Below, piece by piece: positions 1-7,775 of a DNA stretch of 64,000 nt (its first letter is position 1; every line of letters starts with the position of its first letter). The DNA lies in NCBI RefSeq assembly GCF_032337115.1, contig NZ_JAVXZY010000010.1, forward strand, positions 1-64,000, in the 5' to 3' direction. This DNA is from Roseateles_C aquae (GTDB lineage Bacteria; Pseudomonadota; Gammaproteobacteria; Burkholderiales; Burkholderiaceae_C). The translations under genes were made by a program, and so were the position numbers. The notes under the pieces were generated by a model. It was not told the origin of the DNA. It worked only from the letters and a program-made list of their open reading frames with translations, and did not search any database.

Positions 1-1
1 G

Positions 2-120
2 GGGCCGCTCGATCACGTCCCGCCTGCCGAGTTCGAAGCCAATTACCATCGTCAACGCGCTGGTCAGGCCGCGACCGTCTGACTTAAACCAACTGGCCTC
101 CGCGGAACCCGGGGCGTTTC
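2..120 (+). mobile_element. 3' end of an IS3-family transposase gene and right end of the element (partial)
   Basis: The first 82 bases read in frame 2 as the tail of a transposase, with the segment HVPPAEFEANYHRQ ending at a TGA at 80-82. This resembles the C-terminus of IS3-family (IS51/IS407-like) OrfB integrases. The GC-rich stretch after the stop, to about base 120, probably holds the terminal inverted repeat. On the minus strand the RHS reading frame loses its family resemblance at about base 124, just where this tail begins, so the element appears to have inserted into and truncated the RHS tip. The rest of the element lies outside the window. Confidence 0.5.
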
Positions 121-960
121 ACCCGTGACAAGCAGATCAAGGCTGAGATTTCCCGTTCTACCCATTAGGCACGTCTCAAGGCATACTAGGTTTTTCGACG
201 TCACCCCATCGACGGGGACCGTTCGAGGCGGTGGTGCGTTATAACGAATCAAGCCAAGAGGATCGACAAACGCGATTGGATTCCCGCCAACATACGCATA
301 CGTGTTGATACCGCCCTGCAGTCCGATGGGGTCACTTTGAACATACCTCCCCGTCCCCGCATCGTAGTCTCTGAACCCATTGAAATGCAGCCCCAGAAAC
401 CCGTCGTACTGCTGGCCTGGCAGGCGCAGGCTGATGTTGAGATCACCCAAGCCTGAAGGGTCGGTCTCTGCAGGCGCGCTGCCAAAGGGCTCAGCCAGCC
501 AGCGCCAGCGGGGGCGGCCCCGATCATCCACCGCAACCCGTGGCGCACCCAGGTGGTCGCTGTAGAGGTAGAACACCTCGACGCCCGCGTTGGCACTGGA
601 TGGCCCCGCAGCCCCCGCCTTGGGCCGCATCGCCGCCACCGGCATGCCATCCAGCCAGACGTACTCGATCTGCGTGATCAACTGGCCCGTTGCATCCTGC
701 CGATACTCGCCCAGCAACTGGCCTTCCTGGTCGTAGGCATAGAAGGTATTGCCGGCATTGGGGTTGCCGCCGGCCCCGCTGATGCTGCGCCGCACGCGCT
801 GGCCTTGTGCGTCGTAGGCCAGTGCCAGCTTTGCGCTGCCCACCTCCAGCTGCGCCAGCCGGCCGTCCAGGCCGTAGATGGCGTTGCTGTAAGGCGCGCT
901 GTCAGTGGTGGTGTTGCCGGCGGGGTCGTAACTGAGGGTGCAGGCCGGGTTGCTGGAGCG
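64..960 (-). pseudogene. Truncated duplicate of an RHS repeat-associated core with partial tip
   Basis: This is an orphan C-terminal part of an RHS protein. From about 955 downward it encodes YD-repeat sequence and the RHS-associated core, including YLYSDHLGAPRVAV, GLHFNGFRDYDAGTGRY and the PxxxxDPxGL boundary motif (PIAFVDPLGL). The 5' part of the frame, above 960, has no RHS character, so no native start remains. After DPLGL there are about 37 residues of a distinct tip that stops resembling anything at LLVTG, where an IS3 end abuts; the remaining residues are encoded by IS sequence. The start of the tip (LETCL...LDLLVTG) is reminiscent of M15-peptidase-like RHS tips, but that is a guess from memory. 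DNA from 285 to 955 is nearly identical to the intact gene downstream. Confidence 0.75.
285..955. repeat. Direct repeat of RHS core, copy 1 (pairs with 2154-2824)
   Basis: About 670 bases align without gaps to 2154-2824 at a constant offset of 1,869 bases, with long identical stretches over the core (for example 370-480 against 2239-2349). Divergence rises at both edges. This shows a recent duplication or gene conversion limited to the conserved core, as expected at RHS loci, where tips are exchanged by recombination in the core. Confidence 0.85.
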
Positions 961-1015
961 TTTGCAAGGCGCTTGAGCGAAGGAGCGCGTTGGTCTTGCC
1001 CTTGTTGGACGGCAC

Positions 1016-1059
1016 GGACGCGCAGCTGATAGGTCAGCGCGGGTCATCGACCCGCCCTA
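1016..1059. repeat. 44-bp repeat, copy 1, containing a short hairpin
   Basis: This 44-base unit recurs at 1171-1214 with 8 differences. Copy 1 holds a perfect 7-bp hairpin, GCGGGTC-ATC-GACCCGC. Each copy lies next to a broken RHS fragment. The repeats may mark the junctions of the rearrangements here; their origin is unknown. Confidence 0.55.
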
Positions 1060-1090
1060 TGAAACTTGAAATTTGAGACCTGACCCCGTG

Positions 1091-1150
1091 CCAAGGCCAT
1101 AGACGGCGTTGCTGTACAGCGCGCTGTCGGTGGTGGTGTTGCCAGCGGGG
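1091..1150 (-). pseudogene. Second RHS sliver (about 60 bp)
   Basis: This stretch repeats the part of the RHS core around 2735-2795 that encodes YSNAIYGL and DPAGNTTTDS. It is cut on both sides by unrelated DNA. It is a third copy of the same core region within 3 kb, supporting repeated recombination at this locus. Confidence 0.65.
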
Positions 1151-1170
1151 CACCCATGTTGGCATGGCCG

Positions 1171-1214
1171 GGACGCGCAATTAATGAGTCAGCGCGGGTC
1201 GTTGACACGCCCTA
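1171..1214. repeat. 44-bp repeat, copy 2
   Basis: Second copy of the unit at 1016-1059, with the same length and 36 of 44 bases identical. The hairpin seen in copy 1 is weakened here. It sits between the RHS sliver and the RHH remnant. Confidence 0.5.
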
Positions 1215-1215
1215 A

Positions 1216-1317
1216 AAACACCTCGCCGAGCGCGCCCGCGCCCGCGGCATCGAGATCAATCAGCTCGTCAATGAATTGCTCAAAAAGGATATCGAGCTGA
1301 TCGAGGCGGCCAGGTAG
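1216..1317 (+). pseudogene. 3' remnant of a ribbon-helix-helix (CopG/Arc-like) antitoxin-type gene
   Basis: Read in frame from 1216 to the TAG at 1315-1317, this gives about 33 codons containing AERARARGIEINQLVNEL and then KKDIELIEAAR. This looks like the second helix and tail of a small RHH protein of the kind found in antitoxins. An in-frame TAA at 1213 and the absence of a start show that only the 3' end survives. No partner toxin remnant was recognised. Up to 1468 the spacer also carries an inverted pair (AGGGTCAGG near 1349 and CCTGACCCT near 1411) of the type seen at the edges of small mobile repeats. Confidence 0.5.
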
Positions 1318-1468
1318 GCAGCGCTGCAGCAGCTCGATTTGCTCGCAAGGGTCAGGCTTGCTTGCAGGCTAAAGAGCTGCCCCCGGGCTTAAGACTTTGC
1401 TCTTTCAAGACCTGACCCTCAGTCGCTTTCCTCAGCCGCTTTCGAGTTGACGGGCTTCGCACGGCCGA

Positions 1469-1717
1469 CTACTCCCGCCGTCGGTTCCTATCGTTCCTTC
1501 TAGCGGCCAACCAGCTAACGCCCGTTGCTAGGCAGAGCATGACACCCGTCACCGTTACCAGTTCGGCTGCATATCTGCCACCAATGACCGTCAGCAGTCC
1601 TTGAATTAGGCGAGGACCAGCAGCCTTGACACCATCAGCTTTTGTTGGCGCCACCTCAGGCATTCCTAAGCCTAGCCCCACAAGGCAAAGACCAAGCCAG
1701 AACAGCAGGGATCGCAT
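1469..1717 (-). CDS. Small two-helix membrane protein translationally coupled to the RHS gene
   Basis: The product has 82 residues and two predicted membrane segments, one at the N-terminus (about residues 3-19, LLFWLGLCLVGLGLG) and one at about 52-70 (AAELVTVTGVMLCLATGVSWLAA is its core region), followed by a strongly basic tail (RRNDRNRRRE). Its ATG overlaps the stop codon of the upstream RHS gene as ATGA at 1715-1719, so translation is probably coupled. A small gene directly behind a variable RHS tip is the classical position of an immunity or partner protein. That role is inferred from position only; no immunity family is recognised. Confidence 0.65.
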   Translation of the reverse strand: MRSLLFWLGLCLVGLGLGMPEVAPTKADGVKAAGPRLIQGLLTVIGGRYAAELVTVTGVMLCLATGVSWLAARRNDRNRRRE

Positions 1718-4700
1718 CAGTACCGCCTAAATATTGAGGTTCCTCGCTTCCAGTTGCTCATCACGTCTCTTGCATTGGCGTAGGGGTCGATGTTTGGGTC
1801 GAATGGACGCTGCCATGCAGGATCACGGCCAGGCCTGACACATCGGCATCCATCCGGAGCGTCTGCCGTAGATGTCGCCGGAGGTAAGAAGTCACTTGAT
1901 TTCATGTAGTCTCTACGACTGCACATTGAAGCGGACTGCGGGCAGTACCACTCAAGGCAAGGCATATCAAGGGGGTCACCAGGAAACGATGGGTTGGGTG
2001 TCGCGCCCATCGACGCAGCAGCTTCCTGCGCAGTCCTGCCAGGCAAATCACTTCGCGAAGGTGGTCTGGGCATTGAACCACGTGGGTAATAGGTACCCGG
2101 CGCCGCCGGACCTTTCTGTAGGCCCTCCGGATCAACGTAACTAACGGGATTCCCCTCAACGTACGCATACGTATTGACGCCGCCCGCGAGCCCAATCGGA
2201 TCCGATTGCACATACCTCCCCGTGCCCGCATCGTAGTCCCTGAACCCATTGAAATGCAGCCCCAGAAACCCGTCGTACTGCTGGCCTGGCAGGCGCAGGC
2301 TGATGTTGAGATCACCCAAGCCTGAAGGGTCGGTCTCTGCAGGCGCGCTGCCAAAGGGCTCGGCCAGCCAGCGCCAGCGGGTGCGGCCCTGATCATCCAC
2401 CGCGACCCTTGGCGCACCCAGGTGGTCGCTGTAGAGGTAGAACACCTCGACACCCGCGTTGGCACTGGATGCCCCCGCAGCCACGGCCATGGGCCGCATC
2501 GCCGCCACCGGCTGTCCATCCAGCCAGACGTACTCGATCAGCGTGATCAGCTGGCCCGCTGCATCCTGCCGGTACTCGCCCAGCAACTGCCCTTCCTGGT
2601 CGTAGGCATAGAAGGTATTGCCGGCATTGGGGTTGCCGCCGGCCCCGCTGATGCTGCGCCGCACGCGCTGGCCTTGTGCGTCGTAGGCCAGTGCCAGCTT
2701 TGCGCTGCCCACCTCCAGCTGCGCCAGCCGGCCGTCCAGGCCGTAGATGGCGTTGCTGTACAGCGCGCTGTCGGTGGTGGTGTTGCCGGCAGGGTCGTGG
2801 TTGAAGCTGCGGGCCGGGTTGCTCAGGGCCAGCAGGCGGTTGCTGGTGGCGGCGGTGGTGTAGTTGCGGGTCTGGCCGTTGAGCGTGACGCTGCTGCGGT
2901 TGCCATTGGCGTCGTAGGCGATGCTCCAACTGCTGTTGCTGCCGCTGAGGAAGACGCTGGCCAGGCGGCCCAAGGCATCGTAGGCAAAGCTCTGGTCCAG
3001 CGCCGGCTGCGCGGCACCGCTGGCGATGGCGTAGTGCTTGTAGCTGATCAGGCGGTCGGCGGCGTCGTAGTCGAGATCGCGCATCAGATCGCCGAGCCGG
3101 TAGCGCAGCAGCCGGCCGCTGCTGTCGAACCACCGTTCATTGAGTTGCGCGCCGGTGCTGAAGGGCCAGACCCAGCTTTGCAGCGGGCCAAACGGAGCGT
3201 AGCGAATCTGACTGAGCAGGGGCTGGGTCGCACCGAGCTGGATGGACGTCAGCAGGCCGTCCTGGTAGCTGAGCGTGAGTTGCGCGCCGCTGGGGTAGCT
3301 GATGCTGCTGATGTGGCCGGCGGCGTCGTAGCCATAGCCGCTCACCAGCACGACGTCGGGCGCGCCGGTGCTGGCGCCTGTACTGGCGCCTGTGGTGATG
3401 CGCTGCGTTTGCTGGGTGATGCGGCCCCAGGGGTCGTGGCGGTATTGGCTGCTGCCAGCGGGCGAGCGGGCCGTGGTCAGGCGGCCAATGCCGTTGCTGA
3501 AATTGCTACCGGTTTCGTCGTAGGTCCAGCTGTAGCTTTGGCTCGCTTGGCCGGCCTGGCTGTAGACGACGCTGTTGGTCCGCCCGAGGGCGTCGTATTG
3601 GTAGCTGGCTTGCACACCACGGCTGTCGGTGCGGCTGCTGAGCCGCCCGGCTGCATCCAGGACCTGCTGGCTGGTGCCGGTATCGGGGCTGTCGAGCTGG
3701 CGCAGCCCGCCCAGGCCATCGCGGCTGTAGCGGGTGACGAGGCGGCGTGGGTCGGTGACTTGGGTGAGTTGATCCTGGCCGTCGTAGGCAAAGGCGGTCT
3801 GGCCGTTCAAGGGATCGGTGCTGTTGATGCGCCGGCTCAGCGCGTCATAGCGGTGTTGCGTCGAGAAGGCGGCCGACTCTGGCGCCAGCGTTGTGCGGGT
3901 GGGATTACCCAGGGCGTCGTATTCAAAGGCCTGGACGGGTGCGGCCGGCGCGGGCAACGGCGGCAGCGCGGCCGAGGCCTGCACCTGCTCGACGAGGTAG
4001 GGTGATTGGCTGGCCTGGTGGGCGGCATCACCCGCGTAGCTGGCCATCAGATTGTGCTGGCCCAGGGTGCCCAGAGTGCGGATGACGCTGGCCTGGCCGG
4101 CGCTCAGGGGCGCCGTGCCCAGTGATTGGGCGCCATCCCAAAAGCTCACGTTGCCGCTGGCCGTGGCCGGGCTGACCCGGGCCGTCAGCGTCAGGGGCTG
4201 GAAGAGCCCGACGGGGTTGGCCGAGCTGCTGAGCGCGGTGCTCGTAGCCTGCGGGGCAGCCAGCACCACAAGCGTTGGTAAGACGCCAGAAAGGCTGGCG
4301 GCACCATAAACGCCTTCTGGATCGAGAAACGAAGCCGACAGCGTGTACCTGCCTGGTGACAAGCTGCCTGCAGCGATGGTGAGCTGGGCCTGGGCCCTGG
4401 ACGGCGTGCAGCCGGCCTGCGACAGTTGTGCTTGAATGCCACCAACCGGGCTGCTGGCCGCTTGGGCCAACGAGGCCGTGGACATGGGATCCACACAGGG
4501 TCGAGCCACCATTTGCGCTAGGCTGACAGCCACCACGCCCAAGACATCGGCTCCGGCCTTGAAGGTGACATTGCCGCTGGCCACGGGCGTCACCGTTGCC
4601 GTCAGCGTTACGGCCTGGCTCACATTCACCGGACTGGCCGGTTGCGCGAGGGTAATGCTGGTGCGGTAGACGGCCTGCGCCGAGGCTGACAACGCGTTGA

Positions 4701-4758
4701 GCAGGCACAGCGGCAGCAGGAGTTGACGGGCATAGCGTCCTTCGAAGAGATGACGCAT
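1717..4758 (-). CDS. RHS/YD-repeat protein with N-terminal Ig-like domains and variable C-terminal tip
   Basis: The 1,013-residue protein begins with a Sec-type signal (RQLLLPLCLLNALSASAQA). Two Ig-like Big_3-type domains follow (about 30-165 and 172-262, each with the LTLTA...SGNVSFWDG...GQHNLMASYAGD pattern). YD repeats run from about 280 to 730 (FEYDALGNPTR, RYDALSRR, FAYDGQDQL and others). The RHS-associated core (about 740-880) contains DHLGAPRVAV and ends at the PxxxxDPxGL motif (PVSYVDPEGL). The 133-residue tip after this motif has five cysteines and no recognised toxin fold. RHS shells usually encapsulate a C-terminal effector used in contact-dependent competition; whether this tip is toxic is unknown. 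The start lies 2 bp after the stop of the upstream YD protein, and the stop overlaps the next small gene. Confidence 0.85.
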   Translation of the reverse strand: MRHLFEGRYARQLLLPLCLLNALSASAQAVYRTSITLAQPASPVNVSQAVTLTATVTPVASGNVTFKAGADVLGVVAVSLAQMVARPCVDPMSTASLAQAASSPVGGIQAQLSQAGCTPSRAQAQLTIAAGSLSPGRYTLSASFLDPEGVYGAASLSGVLPTLVVLAAPQATSTALSSSANPVGLFQPLTLTARVSPATASGNVSFWDGAQSLGTAPLSAGQASVIRTLGTLGQHNLMASYAGDAAHQASQSPYLVEQVQASAALPPLPAPAAPVQAFEYDALGNPTRTTLAPESAAFSTQHRYDALSRRINSTDPLNGQTAFAYDGQDQLTQVTDPRRLVTRYSRDGLGGLRQLDSPDTGTSQQVLDAAGRLSSRTDSRGVQASYQYDALGRTNSVVYSQAGQASQSYSWTYDETGSNFSNGIGRLTTARSPAGSSQYRHDPWGRITQQTQRITTGASTGASTGAPDVVLVSGYGYDAAGHISSISYPSGAQLTLSYQDGLLTSIQLGATQPLLSQIRYAPFGPLQSWVWPFSTGAQLNERWFDSSGRLLRYRLGDLMRDLDYDAADRLISYKHYAIASGAAQPALDQSFAYDALGRLASVFLSGSNSSWSIAYDANGNRSSVTLNGQTRNYTTAATSNRLLALSNPARSFNHDPAGNTTTDSALYSNAIYGLDGRLAQLEVGSAKLALAYDAQGQRVRRSISGAGGNPNAGNTFYAYDQEGQLLGEYRQDAAGQLITLIEYVWLDGQPVAAMRPMAVAAGASSANAGVEVFYLYSDHLGAPRVAVDDQGRTRWRWLAEPFGSAPAETDPSGLGDLNISLRLPGQQYDGFLGLHFNGFRDYDAGTGRYVQSDPIGLAGGVNTYAYVEGNPVSYVDPEGLQKGPAAPGTYYPRGSMPRPPSRSDLPGRTAQEAAASMGATPNPSFPGDPLDMPCLEWYCPQSASMCSRRDYMKSSDFLPPATSTADAPDGCRCVRPGRDPAWQRPFDPNIDPYANARDVMSNWKRGTSIFRRY
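2154..2824. repeat. Direct repeat of RHS core, copy 2
   Basis: This is the in-gene copy of the repeat at 285-955. It covers the final YD repeats and the RHS core up to the sequence just before the tip. The near identity over this stretch makes it a substrate for homologous recombination that would swap tips or delete the 1.9 kb between the copies. Confidence 0.85.
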
Positions 4759-4760
4759 GT

Positions 4761-7193
4761 TTAGTCCCTCCCGATCTGCTGTTGCACTCGGTTCAGCGCA
4801 TCAAAGCTGCGCGTCAGCTGGCGAGCCAGCTGACCCTTGGGGTCAGTCACTTTTTCTGCGGTTAGATTGCCGGCACTGTCCAGGATGTACTCGATGCGGT
4901 TGCCGAGACTGTCGGCGACGGCGGTTAGGCGGTGGGCGTCGTCGTACTCGTAGCTAACGCTGCTGGCATCGGGCAAGGTGGTGCGCTTGAGCAGGCCAGT
5001 GGGCCAGTAGGCGTAGCCGATTGTGGCACCGCCGGTGCTGGTGCTGATGAGCCGTTGGCGGGCGTCGAAGGTGCGGGTGGTTGCCGTGCCGTTGGGGTCG
5101 GTCATGCTCAACCAGTTGCCCAGGGGCTCATACTGGGCGAAGCTAGTGACCTGCCCCAAGCTATTGGTAACGGTGGCGAGGTCACCCGCGGTGTGGTCGG
5201 CTGTGGTGCTGGGGTAATAGGTATATGTGGTCTTGTTGTTCAGCGTGTCAGTGGCGGTGAGCACCTGGCCGTGTTGGTTGTATGTCCATTGCTGGACACG
5301 CGCCGGGACGGTAGCGTCCAGCGGGGCGGCAAAGCCCTTGGAGCCGTCGGCATCCAACGTGGCTTGGTCTACTTGCTTGCACAGCACAACGATGGGGCTG
5401 GCATTCAGCAGTGTGGCGCTGCCCGGGGCGCAATACAAAGTCGCGCCGCTGTTGAAGGGGTCAGGCTGGCCGTTATAAACGCTGGTGGTAAGCCGGCGGG
5501 GTTCGGCGAGTCTTACGACGTCGTTCCAGTCCGGGTGGTACCGGGTGCTGATTTTGCGGCTGCCAGAAGGCAAGGTAGCGCCGGCGCTCAATGGAATCCC
5601 ACATGCTGAGTCAGCTGGCAGGCCTTCAACACGGGCAATCTCCAGCTTACGGTTCTGGTCATATGCAAAGCAGCGCCTGTAGCCGTTGAAGTCCTGCTGC
5701 CAACTCAAGTTGCCATTGATGTCGTATTCTTGAGCGCTTGTACTCGCCGAGCATCCAGAACCGGCTGGCTGAGATTTGCCAGTCGGCATCGGTTGATTGG
5801 CGACCATTTTTGCCGCAAGCGATATCGATGCCCCAGAGGGGGCTGTGACCATTGGCGCTTCTGGCTCAATCCAGGAAAGCGATATATAAGTGATCGCCCA
5901 TTCCAAGTCTTCATCAATATCGGCGAGGATACCGGGTTCCTTTTGGTATGCAACCGTAAACCTATTTACTCCCCCAGCGAGCTCAGTACCGGTGGCCAAC
6001 CCGTTTGAGCTGTAACTGTACGTGGCGTATCGCGCATTATTCTGATCCCTGTAGCCAGTGAGGGCCCAAGGAAGATCTTCGCGCTCATATAGCAGCTTGG
6101 TATTTGTCGAGTCCGGCCAATCTATTTTTATCAAGTTATCAGAAGCCCCCCATGAGAAAGTTATTTCGGATTCGGGAGTCGATCTTATAGCCTTCAAACG
6201 AAGGCCTACCTGATCGGACGTCACGCCCTCGTAGCTGAAATCTACGCCGCGCCCAAAGCTGTCTGTCAATCGCTGTATATATTGAGCAGACTTGCCATTG
6301 TAAAGTCCGGTCTCGGTCCCGTAGTGGAATAATAATGATTGGCCTGTTTTCTGGTCGATCCTGATTATTCTGCCCGTAGAATCGTATAACTCCAGATTGC
6401 CGCTGTTCTGATCTTTAAGTATGTAGCCGCCCTCAACCGGAGACAATATCTCATGCACATCGACATCTGGTTCAAAATTGTTGAACATCAAGACGCTACC
6501 GTCGCCGCGCATCGCCAAAACTTTAGCGTCGCTGGAAAATAGCAGAGCCTTGTGAGTTGAAAGAAACCAAGGCGGACTCACCCCTGAGATAGTGAGCGTT
6601 GGTAGGGCTATTGACGAAGTGGTTGCCTGCCTATGAGCGCTGTCAAATGTCAAAGTCAATAGATTTGCGAAGCCATTCACACCCAGTTCAAATCTTGATG
6701 TTTTTGATCCCGTTAACGCATGAATGGGATTTCCAAACTGGCCGCCACATGGTTTCTTTTTTTTGGTTTTGTCGTCTATAAAATATAACTTTTCACACAA
6801 ATCAGTATATTGCTGCTGCCCTAGGCTATATTGCAAGATCTGGCCAGAATCGCAGTAGACCCCGATGGCGGCAGCATCAGGCTCGGGGCCAGTAGTTGTC
6901 CAAAATCTAATGAATGGCCTGACGCAGATTCCAAATCCTCTCTGAACTCGAATGCATTGGGTCGGGCCAGTGAAGTCGGAGCACAAAAAACCCTCACAAT
7001 AGCCCTCCTTATTTTCAATGATTGCCGCCTCAATACTTTCGCTTGATGCAACAGGGGCACCGGGAAAATCAAGTTTTGATGAGGTCAGGATTGATATTGC
7101 AGAGGAGGCATTTACGCATGCAAGTAGGGCTCCAATAATTAGCGCACCCTTAAAAGGCATTAGAAGATCCGTGCAAATAAAAATAGACTTCAT
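4761..7193 (-). CDS. Secreted RHS/YD-repeat protein lacking a core and tip (N-terminal half type)
   Basis: The start chosen is the ATG at 7193, which gives a signal peptide (LLMPFKGALIIGALLACVNASSA) and has a GGAG about 10 bases upstream; an in-frame start further out adds a non-signal extension. The product is about 810 residues. Roughly residues 120-330 resemble the DUF6531-type region that precedes YD repeats (NPIHALTGSK, then beta-rich sequence). YD-like repeats follow to the end (YEYDDAHRLTAVADSLGN, RSFDALNRVQQQIGRD). It stops abruptly after QQIGRD, in mid-repeat, without the RHS core. The next gene starts 2 bp later with its own signal peptide. The gene could be a functional partner or a long RHS gene split by rearrangement. 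Base composition in 6.0-7.2 kb is noticeably more AT-rich than the rest. Confidence 0.75.
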   Translation of the reverse strand: MKSIFICTDLLMPFKGALIIGALLACVNASSAISILTSSKLDFPGAPVASSESIEAAIIENKEGYCEGFLCSDFTGPTQCIRVQRGFGICVRPFIRFWTTTGPEPDAAAIGVYCDSGQILQYSLGQQQYTDLCEKLYFIDDKTKKKKPCGGQFGNPIHALTGSKTSRFELGVNGFANLLTLTFDSAHRQATTSSIALPTLTISGVSPPWFLSTHKALLFSSDAKVLAMRGDGSVLMFNNFEPDVDVHEILSPVEGGYILKDQNSGNLELYDSTGRIIRIDQKTGQSLLFHYGTETGLYNGKSAQYIQRLTDSFGRGVDFSYEGVTSDQVGLRLKAIRSTPESEITFSWGASDNLIKIDWPDSTNTKLLYEREDLPWALTGYRDQNNARYATYSYSSNGLATGTELAGGVNRFTVAYQKEPGILADIDEDLEWAITYISLSWIEPEAPMVTAPSGASISLAAKMVANQPMPTGKSQPAGSGCSASTSAQEYDINGNLSWQQDFNGYRRCFAYDQNRKLEIARVEGLPADSACGIPLSAGATLPSGSRKISTRYHPDWNDVVRLAEPRRLTTSVYNGQPDPFNSGATLYCAPGSATLLNASPIVVLCKQVDQATLDADGSKGFAAPLDATVPARVQQWTYNQHGQVLTATDTLNNKTTYTYYPSTTADHTAGDLATVTNSLGQVTSFAQYEPLGNWLSMTDPNGTATTRTFDARQRLISTSTGGATIGYAYWPTGLLKRTTLPDASSVSYEYDDAHRLTAVADSLGNRIEYILDSAGNLTAEKVTDPKGQLARQLTRSFDALNRVQQQIGRD

Positions 7194-7775
7194 AAACACA
7201 TCGCTCCACAAGTTTCCTTGAAAATTATTGTGTGCTCTTCGAAATCGGCATCGATGAAAATCGACCTTGAGATGGGCAAAATGCAATCAGAGATATAGAT
7301 ATTTCCGGGTCTTCTATCGGAGCCGTATTTTTTGGGAAGACCGGTCTGAAATCTGCCTGATCAGCCTGTGTGTCGGCCAGCGCCCTCTTCCTCAGTGAAG
7401 CACCCCGTCACGCGTCGTTGTGGGTGACATAGCCCAGCGAGCAAAGTGCCCCGAATACGCACAGCACAGGACGCACGGTCACTCATTTGCTTTGAGCACC
7501 TGCGTTCATAGGATCCCGCCAGTCGACAAAGTCTTTTTTGCATTCGCGTCCGCTGCGGCCTGACCAAATCGGTCGCTCACGTCTTGCTTCTAAAGCGAGC
7601 CGCACTCCACCCGAAATGTGTTTAATACGGCGCTCATCTAGCACATTAGTTGTTGCTTCATGATTCGCCTGATGTAAACCCTTACAGGGTAGCCGCGTGG
7701 CGGCCGCGGATGAACGCCCAGCAGGGCGGCTCACATTCAACGGAAAATCGCGCCAACGTATACGCAGCTCTCACC
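7194..7775. other. Intergenic region without a recognised gene (582 bp)
   Basis: This divergent gap lies between the RHS operon (minus) and the nuclease gene (plus). Reading frames here have no family resemblance and no convincing ribosome-binding sites. It must hold promoters for both flanking units, but no clear -35/-10 pair stood out. Confidence 0.4.

Noticed and set aside
2422..4005. Long open frame (527 codons) on the plus strand opposite the RHS gene
   Set aside because: It has the Val/Ala/Gln-rich composition of an antisense shadow of high-GC coding sequence, has no family resemblance, and lies wholly within the clear RHS gene.
7361..7740. Two short minus-strand frames in the 7.2-7.8 kb gap
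   Set aside because: No ribosome-binding site, no recognisable domain and Arg/Ser-rich composition.
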